64,000 bases of DNA from contig CANQFK010000002.1 in the NCBI GenBank assembly GCA_947598585.1, positions 1 to 64,000 on the forward strand, read 5' to 3'. Source of the stretch: an uncultured Clostridia bacterium (GTDB lineage Bacteria > Bacillota > Clostridia > Christensenellales > Pumilibacteraceae). The translations under genes and the position numbers were made by a program. Numbering within the stretch: position 1 is the first letter of the stretch; each line of letters starts with the position of its first letter. The notes under the pieces are model-generated. The model had not been told where the DNA came from and did not search any database. It saw nothing but the letters and a program-made list of their open reading frames with translations. This document shows positions 30,131-37,204 of this stretch, piece by piece.

Positions 30131-30159
30131 AAGAAATAAAAATAGCGGCGGACAAAATT

Positions 30160-31047
30160 TCAGTATTCGATCTTGAAGTAATTCAGAATGACTTTGAATT
30201 TATCCTGTGCCGAAAGGCAGGTGTCGCGTAAGTACCCGCGCTCGCGTCTCCATTCTTTCAATCCGCGGTAGTAGAACAATTTCAACCCCTCGTCGATGAT
30301 AAACGGCACAATATTGTGTTTCAGGCACTCCTTAAATAGAAGCAGCCGTCCGATCCTGCCGTTGCCGTCCTGAAAGGGATGTATACATTCAAAACGATAA
30401 TGAAAGTCCAAGAGGTCGTCGAAAGACTTGTCTTTGTCCCTGTTGTATTGAAAGAGAAGTTCTTTCATTCTATCTCCGACTTCTTCGGGACTTGCCGTAG
30501 CCATATCCCCGACGGTGTTGGGGAGTTTTTTGTAATCGCCGACGGCAAACCAAGACTTTCTTGCGTCGGTCGTGCCGTTTTTAAGGGTGCGGTGCAATTC
30601 CTTTATAAAAGCCTCGGTGATGGGCTTTTTTGCATTTTCGATAACGAGGTCGATACATTTGAAATGATTTGCCGTTTCGACAATATCGTCCACTCTTACG
30701 GTACCGCCTTCTATCCCGATAGTGTTCGTTTCAAAAATATACCGCGTCTGATCGTGCGTGAGGCGGCTGCCCTCGATATGATTTGAATTGTATGTCAGTT
30801 CTATCTGGACCTTGTGATAAATACCGCCCGACAGCCTCGCGTTTTTTTCCTCGGTCAGAACTTCCAAAAGAGTGGTGGGGGCGGACCTTTTGTTGATCCG
30901 ATCGGGCTTTTGCGCGTCCTCGGGGATATTCCAGGTTTTTCCCGTCAGAAAAGCGCCTTCGATTTTTCCGAGCGCACAATAATTACGAACGCTTCTTTCG
31001 GACAAATCCCATTTCTTTGCCGTTTCGGTCACGGACAGATATTTCAT
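30160..31047 (-). CDS. Fic family AMP-transferase with N-terminal HTH
   Basis: 295 residues from the ATG at 31047, chosen for the AGGTGA site eight bases upstream. Residues 1-45 form a MerR/excisionase-like helix-turn-helix (YLSVTETAKKWDLSERSVRNY). The Fic domain carries the complete catalytic motif HPFQDGNGRIGR (residues 223-234). An S88-x3-E92-G93 sequence before it matches the autoinhibitory motif of class II Fic proteins. Such enzymes transfer AMP to, or remove it from, proteins. The HTH suggests it also controls its own gene; matching palindromes lie in the promoter. It looks like a stand-alone accessory gene. Confidence 0.9.
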   Translation of the reverse strand: MKYLSVTETAKKWDLSERSVRNYCALGKIEGAFLTGKTWNIPEDAQKPDRINKRSAPTTLLEVLTEEKNARLSGGIYHKVQIELTYNSNHIEGSRLTHDQTRYIFETNTIGIEGGTVRVDDIVETANHFKCIDLVIENAKKPITEAFIKELHRTLKNGTTDARKSWFAVGDYKKLPNTVGDMATASPEEVGDRMKELLFQYNRDKDKSFDDLLDFHYRFECIHPFQDGNGRIGRLLLFKECLKHNIVPFIIDEGLKLFYYRGLKEWRRERGYLRDTCLSAQDKFKVILNYFKIEY

Positions 31048-31065
31048 TTTGGTCACCTCGCTTAA

Positions 31066-31094
31066 AGTATACCATATTATCGGCAAAAAAGCAA
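31066..31094 (-). promoter_or_regulatory. fic promoter
   Basis: Minus-strand TTGCTT (31094-31089), 17-bp spacer, TATACT (31071-31066). A TTGCCGATAA element (31086-31077) sits between the two boxes. Confidence 0.6.
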
Positions 31095-31138
31095 GATTTA
31101 TCCCTGCTAAATTATATTATTTTTGCCGTTATCGGCAA
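31077..31138. promoter_or_regulatory. Candidate operator pair for the fic gene
   Basis: TTATCGGCAA occurs twice on the plus strand, at 31077-31086 inside the fic promoter and at 31129-31138. The distal copy is half of a perfect 16-bp palindrome TTGCCGTTATCGGCAA (31123-31138). This is a typical arrangement for an autorepressor; the Fic N-terminal HTH is the obvious candidate binder. Confidence 0.55.
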
Positions 31139-31181
31139 TTGGGATTACAATTTGGACCGCTTTAATAACTTGATATAACAA

Positions 31182-31207
31182 TACCCGTACATTTTTGTGT
31201 ACGGGTA
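31182..31207. terminator. Hairpin downstream of the SGNH-like gene
   Basis: TACCCGTACA (31182-31191) pairs perfectly with TGTACGGGTA (31198-31207). The U-run is poor on the minus strand (ttgtt), so it is a weak terminator or an mRNA 3'-end stabiliser. Confidence 0.55.
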
Positions 31208-31246
31208 GGTGATTGCGTAAAAAGTAATGACCGCTTGGTGGAAAAT

Positions 31247-31792
31247 TTAAAGCATGGTCATTATCTCGGTAAAGTCAAGTTCGCGATGAACATACAATTT
31301 GATAGCGTTGAAAACGCTTATTTCGGGTTTGGCGCAGTTGAAAGCCGAAGACAAGTCTATGAATCCGCATCCGTTTTCGGCGCATAACTTTTTAAGGGCA
31401 ATATTGTATTTGTCATGAAGTTCGCTCTTTGCCGCTATGGATACGACATAAATATTGGCATTACATTTGTTATGAAGGCAACACAGCAGCCATTCGTAAG
31501 ACGCGATGAACTCGCTTGTTTCCATGCCTTCGCACGCTTCGATATCGCCTAAATTGATAAATACTTTACACGGGCAAAGATCTAAAACAAGATCTTCAAG
31601 AGCGTCGCAAACATCGGCGACCGACGCGCCTCGTACGCTTCGGTTATACACTTTTTCGTCGAGTTTAAACGTTTGAGCGAGTTCCGTAAGCGGCAAAGAG
31701 GCGAAAAAATCGGATCCCACAAAAACTATTCCGCCTTTTGTCGCTACGCTGTTGATATTACGGAATTTGTTCAATTCATTTATATCTATCAT
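31247..31792 (-). CDS. SGNH/GDSL-like protein with degraded catalytic blocks
   Basis: 181 residues with the alternating pattern of SGNH esterases: a first strand IVFVGSDFF, NRSVRGASVADV and a later KVFINLGDIEA. The expected catalytic residues are altered: GDS reads GSD, GxND reads GDIE, and no DxxH block is seen at the end. It therefore looks like a non-catalytic or repurposed SGNH fold. Its ATG overlaps the upstream PQ-loop stop by four bases (ATGA), so the two proteins are made together. Function unknown. Confidence 0.6.
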   Translation of the reverse strand: MIDINELNKFRNINSVATKGGIVFVGSDFFASLPLTELAQTFKLDEKVYNRSVRGASVADVCDALEDLVLDLCPCKVFINLGDIEACEGMETSEFIASYEWLLCCLHNKCNANIYVVSIAAKSELHDKYNIALKKLCAENGCGFIDLSSAFNCAKPEISVFNAIKLYVHRELDFTEIMTML

Positions 31793-32109
31793 AATGATTT
31801 CTCCCTTGGCGGTTGCGCCACATTGATTTCTTTTTTTGATTGTTTGTCATGCCAAAGATTGATGAAATATACCGCGAGATTGACGCTTACCGACAAAATA
31901 TTGATAAAATATACGATAAGGACATAGCCGATGTTGCCGGATAAAAACTTGCTCGCTATGCCTGCGATATAGCCGAACATTATCAATAAGATGAACGGCA
32001 AACTCATGGATCTTGCGGTCCTTGCCTTTATGTTCTTGATGACCGATAGCGGCCAGGATACGCCGAAACATATAAGCATTATTGTTTCTAAAATTTCAGG
32101 GACTGTCAT
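31789..32109 (-). CDS. Three-helix PQ-loop (SemiSWEET-like) membrane protein
   Basis: 106 residues with three hydrophobic helices (about 7-25, 35-58, 62-86). The stretch FGVSWPLSVIKNIKARTARSMSLPF, with its W-P in the first helix followed by a basic loop and SMS, is the pattern of PQ-loop/SemiSWEET half-transporters, which work as dimers. AGGAG precedes the ATG. It is divergently transcribed from a LysR-type regulator and heads a two-gene operon with the SGNH-like gene. Substrate unknown. Confidence 0.75.
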   Translation of the reverse strand: MTVPEILETIMLICFGVSWPLSVIKNIKARTARSMSLPFILLIMFGYIAGIASKFLSGNIGYVLIVYFINILSVSVNLAVYFINLWHDKQSKKEINVAQPPREKSL

Positions 32110-32134
32110 TTTCTTTTTTTCTCCTTTGCGATCA

Positions 32135-32194
32135 TTATATCATTGACAAAATATAAAGTCTAATATATAATTAGTATTGATTTGATAATATCAA
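32135..32194. promoter_or_regulatory. Divergent promoters and LysR-type box
   Basis: Plus strand: TTGACA (32143-32148), 17-bp spacer, TATAAT (32166-32171) for lysR. Minus strand: TAGACT, 17-bp spacer, TATAAT (32140-32135) for the PQ-loop operon. TTGATAATATCAA (32182-32194) is a perfect T-N11-A palindrome, the form bound by LysR proteins, lying next to the predicted lysR transcription start. This fits autorepression plus control of the divergent operon. Confidence 0.7.
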
Positions 32195-32216
32195 AGTTAT
32201 ATAAAGGACTATCATT

Positions 32217-33077
32217 ATGGAATTGACTCAACTGAAATATTTTATGGAAGTGGCTTCTTCGGAGCACATAACAAAAAGCGCGGAAAAGTTGCATATAGCG
32301 CAGCCTGCGCTGACGCAGGCTATACATAGGTTGGAAGACGATATAGGTGTAAAACTCTTCGAGCAGAAAGGGCGGGGGATAGTGCTGACCGAATACGGCA
32401 AACATCTTGAACGATCCTTAGATCCCATATTGTACAAACTCGAAAAGATCCCCGAGGAACTACGGCGCATGGCAAAACTCGATCGCGATACCATTCGCAT
32501 AAACGTTTTGGCAGCCTCCGCTCTCGTTACCGAGGCGATCGTGGAGTATAAAAAAAGATCCGAAGTCAACTTTTCGGTCTTTCAGAACAGCGACGGCGTA
32601 AGCGATATAGAGGTCACCACAAAAATTTTGTATCATGTGAGCCGCGAAAGGCGTGATTTCGAAATTGCGATCGACGAGGAGATCTTCCTTGCCGTTCCCA
32701 AAGATAAGTTCGGAAATTCCGTATCGCTCAAAGATATCGCAAACGAAGGCTTCATTTGCTTGCAAGGTTCAAGACAATTCCGCGCCATATGCGACAAATA
32801 CTGTCACCACCTCGGATTCAAACCCAATGTCATATTCGAGAGCGACAATCCCTCCGCTGTCAGAAATGCCATTGCGGCAGGCATGGGCGTAGGTTTTTGG
32901 CCGCAATTCACCTGGGGCGACGCCGAAAACGAACATGTAAGGCTCGCAAAGATCACCGACTTTCCTTTTAAACGCGATATCGTGATCGCTTATAATTATG
33001 CAAGAGCCGACAACGACAACATTCGCGGATTTTTCGAATATCTCAAAAACTTTTTTCTCTCGCGAAGATCCCGATGA
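32217..33077 (+). CDS. LysR-family transcriptional regulator
   Basis: 286 residues. Residues 1-62 are the LysR winged helix-turn-helix (LTQLKYFMEVASSEHITKSAEKLHIAQPALTQ and the VKLFEQKGRG wing). The remainder is the periplasmic-binding-like effector domain (FICLQGSRQF, NAIAAGMGVGFWPQFTW). It reads away from the PQ-loop/SGNH-like pair, its likely target. The effector is unknown. Confidence 0.93.
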   Translation: MELTQLKYFMEVASSEHITKSAEKLHIAQPALTQAIHRLEDDIGVKLFEQKGRGIVLTEYGKHLERSLDPILYKLEKIPEELRRMAKLDRDTIRINVLAASALVTEAIVEYKKRSEVNFSVFQNSDGVSDIEVTTKILYHVSRERRDFEIAIDEEIFLAVPKDKFGNSVSLKDIANEGFICLQGSRQFRAICDKYCHHLGFKPNVIFESDNPSAVRNAIAAGMGVGFWPQFTWGDAENEHVRLAKITDFPFKRDIVIAYNYARADNDNIRGFFEYLKNFFLSRRSR

Positions 33078-33099
33078 TAGTTTTTGACGAAAATTGTGG

Positions 33100-33105
33100 T
33101 ATAAT
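33100..33105 (+). promoter_or_regulatory. Extended -10 box before the MmcQ-EVE gene
   Basis: TGGTATAAT carries the extended -10 TG; no good -35 is seen. A GGAGGAG ribosome site lies about 10 bases before the ATG at 33156. Confidence 0.5.
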
Positions 33106-33155
33106 ATAGTAAATAATCGAAACAAACACTTGACGGTTACGGAGGAGAAAACGGA

Positions 33156-33932
33156 ATGTCCGAACAAAAAAGTTGCGGTGGTACGCGAAAAAGCGTTTGC
33201 GAATTTGTCGAAAGGGCATACGGCACCGTGCCCGAATACCTGTGGGCAAAGTTCCCGCAGTATGCGGTCTTGCGCCGTACGGACAACAAAAAATGGTATG
33301 CGGTCATAATGAACTTGCCAAAAAGCAAATTCGGGTCGGGTGGCTCGGAGAGAATCGATGTTATCGCTATCAAATGCGTGCCTGCGGAGCGGAATATCTT
33401 GCTCAGCCTCAAAGGCTTTATGCCCGCATATCATCTTAACCGTGAAAATTGGATAACCGTTCTTTTGGACGGCACCGTCGACAACGAGCCGCTTTTCGCA
33501 TTGATTGATAAAAGTTACGAACTCGCAAAGGACAAAACAAGAAAGCAGATCCGTACCGAGCCGACAAGTTGGCTCGTGCCCGCCAATCCGAAATATTACG
33601 ACGTCGAAAAGGCGTTTGCAGAAAACGATGTTATCATCTGGAAGCAGAGCAGTTCCGTAATTGTCGGGGATACGATCTATTTATATATGGCGGCGCCATA
33701 TTCGTGCGTACTTTACAAATGCAAGGCAACCGAAGTCAACATTCCGTATGAGTATTCGGACGGCAATCTGAGTATGAACAAAGTAATGAAGATCAAACGA
33801 TTATATACATACGATGAGCATGCGTTCGACTCCGCCGTTTTGAAAGAACACGGCATAATTTCCGTGCGAGGTCCTCGCAGCGTTCCGTACGGCTTGCGCT
33901 GCCGACTCGAAAAGGCGAGCGAAAATAAATAA
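33156..33932 (+). CDS. MmcQ/YjbR domain fused to an EVE/PUA-like domain
   Basis: 258 residues. The first ~125 form an MmcQ/YjbR (DUF419, CyaY-like) domain: LRRTDNKKWYAVIM, DVIAIKCVP, GFMPAYHLNRENWITVLLDGTV, then LIDKSYELA. After a short linker the second half (SWLVPANPKYYDVEKAF, DVIIWKQ, VGDTIYLYMAAPYSCVLYKC) resembles an EVE/PUA-like domain, a fold that reads modified bases in DNA or RNA. Neither half has an assigned reaction here. Single gene; a DNA-modification or defence role is possible but not shown. Confidence 0.72.
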   Translation: MSEQKSCGGTRKSVCEFVERAYGTVPEYLWAKFPQYAVLRRTDNKKWYAVIMNLPKSKFGSGGSERIDVIAIKCVPAERNILLSLKGFMPAYHLNRENWITVLLDGTVDNEPLFALIDKSYELAKDKTRKQIRTEPTSWLVPANPKYYDVEKAFAENDVIIWKQSSSVIVGDTIYLYMAAPYSCVLYKCKATEVNIPYEYSDGNLSMNKVMKIKRLYTYDEHAFDSAVLKEHGIISVRGPRSVPYGLRCRLEKASENK

Positions 33933-33974
33933 TTTTTATATTCGCTCGGACGATCGTCCGACAGAGCGCCGCCC

Positions 33975-34466
33975 TTACAGCGTGACGATCGTAAAGACAA
34001 TAAGACCGATCATAAACAGCAAAACCACTATTCGCGAAATGACGTAGGGCAGTAGCATCTTTTTTGCCGAAATTCTCCTGTGACCCGGAGAGGAAAGAAA
34101 GCCGAAGACAATATACAATACGGCGGCAATCGTCCCGACTATATTCAAATAAGGTAGCTTGAAAAAGTATGCGACAAGCGTACAAGCCGTCGCCAAAGCG
34201 AGAAAGCAGATGGCTATACAGTACATTATTCTTGTCCTTTTCGCGTCGAGCGCTCTTTTTGTTTGGACGTCGCTGTCCGAGATAAGATCGTCAATGCTGA
34301 CGTTGAACAATTCCGAGATCGATTTCAGGCTGTCGATGGCGGGAAAACCTTTGTCCGTTTCCCATTTTGAGATCGCCGTGCGCGTCACATACAATTTTTC
34401 CGCAAGGGCTTCCTGTGTAAGGCCGTTGTCTTTTCTGAGTTGTTTGAGTTTTTCGCCGAACTTCAT
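33975..34466 (-). CDS. Xre-family HTH regulator with membrane helices
   Basis: 163 residues. Residues 3-62 are a Cro/CI-type helix-turn-helix (FGEKLKQLRKDNGLTQEALAEKLYVTRTAISKWE). Three hydrophobic helices follow (about 80-101, 108-123, 138-160), so the regulator is tied to the membrane, a common layout in Clostridia. It could sense envelope or small-molecule signals; the target is unknown. AGGAGGCACGAATA lies before the ATG. Confidence 0.88.
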   Translation of the reverse strand: MKFGEKLKQLRKDNGLTQEALAEKLYVTRTAISKWETDKGFPAIDSLKSISELFNVSIDDLISDSDVQTKRALDAKRTRIMYCIAICFLALATACTLVAYFFKLPYLNIVGTIAAVLYIVFGFLSSPGHRRISAKKMLLPYVISRIVVLLFMIGLIVFTIVTL

Positions 34467-34624
34467 TATTCGTGCCTCCTTATGCTTTGATTATACATGA
34501 TTTTGTGCGAAAAGTCACGACACTATTGCTCACATTCGCCTGTTTTAGGCGGCTATAAGGCGAGAATCTTCGTTACAAACGCCAAGGACTCATATAATAA
34601 AGTGCAAAAGATCCGAAAAAACTC

Positions 34625-34653
34625 TTGACATAAGGAATATGCGGTGATACAAT
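34625..34653 (+). promoter_or_regulatory. Promoter of the FMN-riboswitch operon
   Basis: TTGACA (34625-34630), 17-bp spacer, TACAAT (34648-34653), just upstream of the riboswitch P1 stem. Confidence 0.8.
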
Positions 34654-34656
34654 ATA

Positions 34657-34771
34657 ATCGCTTAGGGGCGAGGTGCAAATCCTCACCGACGGTTATAGTC
34701 CGTGAAGCCGCAATGGCCCGATTGGGTGAAATTCCCATACCGACGGTTACAGTCCGGATGAAATAAGCGAT
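34657..34771 (+). promoter_or_regulatory. FMN riboswitch (RFN element)
   Basis: Conserved RFN segments are present in order: AGGGGCGAGGTGCAAATCC, CACCGACGGTTATAGTCCG, GAAGCC, TTGGGTGAAATTCCCATACC, GACGGTTACAGTCCGGATG. The closing P1 stem ATCGCTTA (34657-34664) pairs perfectly with TAAGCGAT (34764-34771). FMN binding should lower expression of the riboflavin-uptake gene downstream and with it the rest of the operon. Confidence 0.95.
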
Positions 34772-34790
34772 CGAAAAAATATTTTCGCGC

Positions 34791-34811
34791 TCCTAAAAAG
34801 GAGTTTTTTTT
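34791..34811 (+). terminator. Riboswitch expression platform: terminator that also hides the ribosome site
   Basis: CTCCTAAAAAGGAG is followed by eight T and then directly by the ATG at 34812. The 3' arm AAGGAG is the only Shine-Dalgarno sequence, so the same short hairpin can end transcription and mask translation. A second small hairpin CGAAAA-aata-TTTTCG lies just before it (34772-34787). Confidence 0.65.
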
Positions 34812-35882
34812 ATGTCCGATCAAAAGGTGTTTTCGACAAAAAACATTGCGCGCATAGCCGTATTTTCGGCATTCGCGACAGTATTGTATGCTTTTGTGAA
34901 GTTCCCGTTGCCGTTCATGTTCCCCGGCTTTCTGGAATTTCAGATATCCGAACTTCCCGCATTGCTCGCGGGCTACATGATGGGACCCGTCGCGGGCTGT
35001 TTGGTGGTCCTTATAAAGACGCTGCTCAAAATGCTCATCATGGGCACTCACACCTCGGGAGTGGGCGAGTTGGGCGACTTTTTGCTTGGCATTACGTTCG
35101 TCATAACGGCTTCGCTCATCTACAAAAAGCATCGCAGCAAAAAAGGCGCGCTTATCAGCCTCGTAGCGGGATCTGCGGCGCTTACCGTCGTGTCGCTGCT
35201 TGTCAACGCGTTTATTCTCATACCGTTCTATTCCGAAGTCATGGGTATGGAAGCTATCGTCGATCAGATGACGGGACTGTTTCCGAACATAACGAAACAA
35301 AACTTCATGCTTTACTACCTGCCGCTTTCCGTCCTGCCATTCAACCTTTTAAGGTGCATATTTAGCAGCGTGATCACGTTCCTTGTTTATAAGCGGCTTT
35401 CAAGATTATTTGACAGAATATTCGAGCCGCAAGAAAAATACTTGATTATAAACGGAAAAAAGTGTATACTGAAAGACGTGGTTACCGATTCCGAAAAAGA
35501 AACGTTCGATCTCGGCTATAAGCTGGGCAAAAATCTCAAAGGCGGCGAGATTATTTTGCTGCGCGGCGATCTCGGCGCGGGCAAAACTGTCTTTGCGCGC
35601 GGAGTTGCCTCTGCACTCGGCGTAAAGGAGAATGTTCTCAGCCCCACGTTTACATTGCTCAACTGCTACGACGGCAGGCTCAAAATGTATCATTACGACG
35701 CTTACAGGCTGTCGAACGCGGAAGAGGCGGAGGAAAAAGGTCTTACCGAATATTTCGGGAACAAGGACGGAGTTTGTCTTATCGAATGGCCGGATAATAT
35801 TTCGGACGTCATTCCCGGCGACTCCATAAAGGTAGACATAAAATATTTGGACGAAAACAAGAGGGAGGTGCTCGTTTGCTGA
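34812..35882 (+). CDS. Fusion of riboflavin ECF S component RibU with t6A ATPase TsaE
   Basis: One uninterrupted 356-codon frame. Residues 1-205 are RibU: six hydrophobic helices with KFPLPFMFPGFLEFQISELPALLAGYMMGP and the GELGDFLLG motif. Residues ~222-356 are a complete TsaE: Walker A GDLGAGKT (252-259), SPTF (277-280), YHYDAYRL and IEW. TsaE supports N6-threonylcarbamoyl modification of tRNA; RibU imports riboflavin. No stop, frameshift or normal second ribosome site separates them. An internal promoter ending next to GTG codon 223 could produce free TsaE. The FMN riboswitch upstream fits RibU. A fusion of these two is not known to me. Confidence 0.88.
   Translation: MSDQKVFSTKNIARIAVFSAFATVLYAFVKFPLPFMFPGFLEFQISELPALLAGYMMGPVAGCLVVLIKTLLKMLIMGTHTSGVGELGDFLLGITFVITASLIYKKHRSKKGALISLVAGSAALTVVSLLVNAFILIPFYSEVMGMEAIVDQMTGLFPNITKQNFMLYYLPLSVLPFNLLRCIFSSVITFLVYKRLSRLFDRIFEPQEKYLIINGKKCILKDVVTDSEKETFDLGYKLGKNLKGGEIILLRGDLGAGKTVFARGVASALGVKENVLSPTFTLLNCYDGRLKMYHYDAYRLSNAEEAEEKGLTEYFGNKDGVCLIEWPDNISDVIPGDSIKVDIKYLDENKREVLVC
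35442..35480 (+). promoter_or_regulatory. Possible internal promoter for free TsaE
   Basis: TTGATT (35442-35447), 17-bp spacer, TATACT (35465-35470), then seven bases to an in-frame GTG (35478-35480) at the start of the TsaE domain. The same tight spacing is seen at two other genes in this window that seem leaderless. Confidence 0.45.
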
Positions 35883-36169
35883 CAAGTAAACAAAGAGCGA
35901 AATTAAGGGCGCTTTCGAGCAATTGCGAGCCTATATTTCAGATAGGCAAGGGCAATTTGAGCGACGTTCAACTCGGCGAAATATCCGCCGCATTAAATAA
36001 GCGCGAACTCATAAAGATATCCGTGCTCAAAAGCTGCGACAATACCGCCGAAGAACTTATCGACGAGATAGCGACGTCGCTCGGAGCCGAACCCGTGGCG
36101 GCGATAGGCAGCAAGATCATACTTTACCGCCGCAGTACGGATAAAAAGGTAAAACATATAGAATTATGA
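35876..36169 (+). CDS. yhbY: YhbY/CRM-domain RNA-binding protein
   Basis: 97 residues covering a single CRM domain: LTSKQRAKLRALSSNCEPIFQIGKG, then a LIKISVLKSC strand and IGSKIILYRRS. YhbY proteins bind pre-50S particles and help ribosome assembly. The start overlaps the end of the ribU-tsaE frame by seven bases, and its own stop overlaps tsaB by four, so it is translated as part of the operon. Confidence 0.93.
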   Translation: MLTSKQRAKLRALSSNCEPIFQIGKGNLSDVQLGEISAALNKRELIKISVLKSCDNTAEELIDEIATSLGAEPVAAIGSKIILYRRSTDKKVKHIEL

Positions 36170-36765
36170 GATATCTTGCGATAAACACGGCGGCGCCCGT
36201 TATCGAAGTGGCGGCGATCTTCGACGATGCCGAAAAATTTTTCACGCTCGAAAAGGTCATGGCTGCCGAACAACTTCTGCCCGCGATAGACGGCATTGCG
36301 GACGAAATGCACGTTAAACTCGGCGACTTCGACAGCTTTGTCTGCGTTATAGGTCCCGGCTCTTTTACGGGCATAAGGATAGGCGTAAACACGGTGCGCT
36401 CGTTCGCGTACGCTCTCAAAAAAAAGGCGTACGGAGTAACGTACGGCCGCTTGATGGCATACAATATAAACGGCGGCGCGGTCACATTTGCGGACGGCGG
36501 CGGAGAGGTGTGCTATGCGGCGGCTTACGACGGCGACAAAACAGTCGACGGACCCGTGTGCATATATAAGCGCGACGCCGAGCGTTATTACGAAAAATTC
36601 GGCTTTAAGGCTATTTCCGATTTCGATCTGCCCTTTTGCACGCCGTACAAGCCGAACCTGTACTCAATGAAAAAAGCGGCGGAGTTCGCCATAAAAAACG
36701 GCGGCGACACGCAGCCTCTTTATATACGCAAACCGCAACCAGATCGTAAGGAAAGTGACATATGA
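36166..36765 (+). CDS. tsaB: tRNA t6A biosynthesis protein TsaB
   Basis: 199 residues of the TsaB (YeaZ) family: N-terminal LAINTAAPVIEVA, the VIGPGSFTGIRIGVNTVRSFAYAL motif around residues 61-85 and a shorter C-terminal lobe ending in YIRKP. TsaB is the inactive paralogue that scaffolds TsaD and TsaE. It overlaps yhbY by four bases and rimI by four. tsaD and tsaC are not in the window. Confidence 0.93.
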   Translation: MRYLAINTAAPVIEVAAIFDDAEKFFTLEKVMAAEQLLPAIDGIADEMHVKLGDFDSFVCVIGPGSFTGIRIGVNTVRSFAYALKKKAYGVTYGRLMAYNINGGAVTFADGGGEVCYAAAYDGDKTVDGPVCIYKRDAERYYEKFGFKAISDFDLPFCTPYKPNLYSMKKAAEFAIKNGGDTQPLYIRKPQPDRKESDI

Positions 36766-37190
36766 ATATCGAAGAACTGAATCTTAAAGACGTAAAAGAA
36801 ATTGCCGCAATGGAAAGCAAGTACATTTACTATCCGTATTCGGAAAGCGTACTTTGCGAGATCTTGAAAAATCCCAATTGCCTTGCGCTCAAAGTCGTAG
36901 AGGACGGCGTTTTGGCGGGGTATATCAGCGGTCAATTCGTTATAGACGAATTCAATATAAATAACGTCGTTATAAAGGAAGCGTATCGCAGAAAAGGTTA
37001 TGCGTCCGCGCTACTAAGCGAAGTCATAAAAGAATGTCAAAAGCAAAAGATAAAAAAGTTGTATCTCGAAGTGGCTACTACCAATGAGGCGGCTCAACAG
37101 CTGTACGCGAAATTCGGCTTCAAATTTTCTTATGAACGAAAAAAATACTACGGCGATCAAAGCGCGTTGGTCTTGATAAAGTCTTTGTAA
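36762..37190 (+). CDS. rimI: Ribosomal-protein N-acetyltransferase RimI-like
   Basis: 142 residues, a GNAT acetyltransferase. The acetyl-CoA loop is AYRRKGYASALLSEV (residues ~74-88); strand 5 is KLYLEVATTNEAAQQLYAKFGF and the C-terminus YYGDQSALVLIKSL follows the RimI pattern. RimI acetylates the N-terminus of ribosomal protein S18 in E. coli and is a common neighbour of tsaB and tsaE in Firmicutes. It overlaps tsaB by four bases. Confidence 0.92.
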   Translation: MNIEELNLKDVKEIAAMESKYIYYPYSESVLCEILKNPNCLALKVVEDGVLAGYISGQFVIDEFNINNVVIKEAYRRKGYASALLSEVIKECQKQKIKKLYLEVATTNEAAQQLYAKFGFKFSYERKKYYGDQSALVLIKSL

Positions 37191-37204
37191 GCGGAGCGTA
37201 GAAA

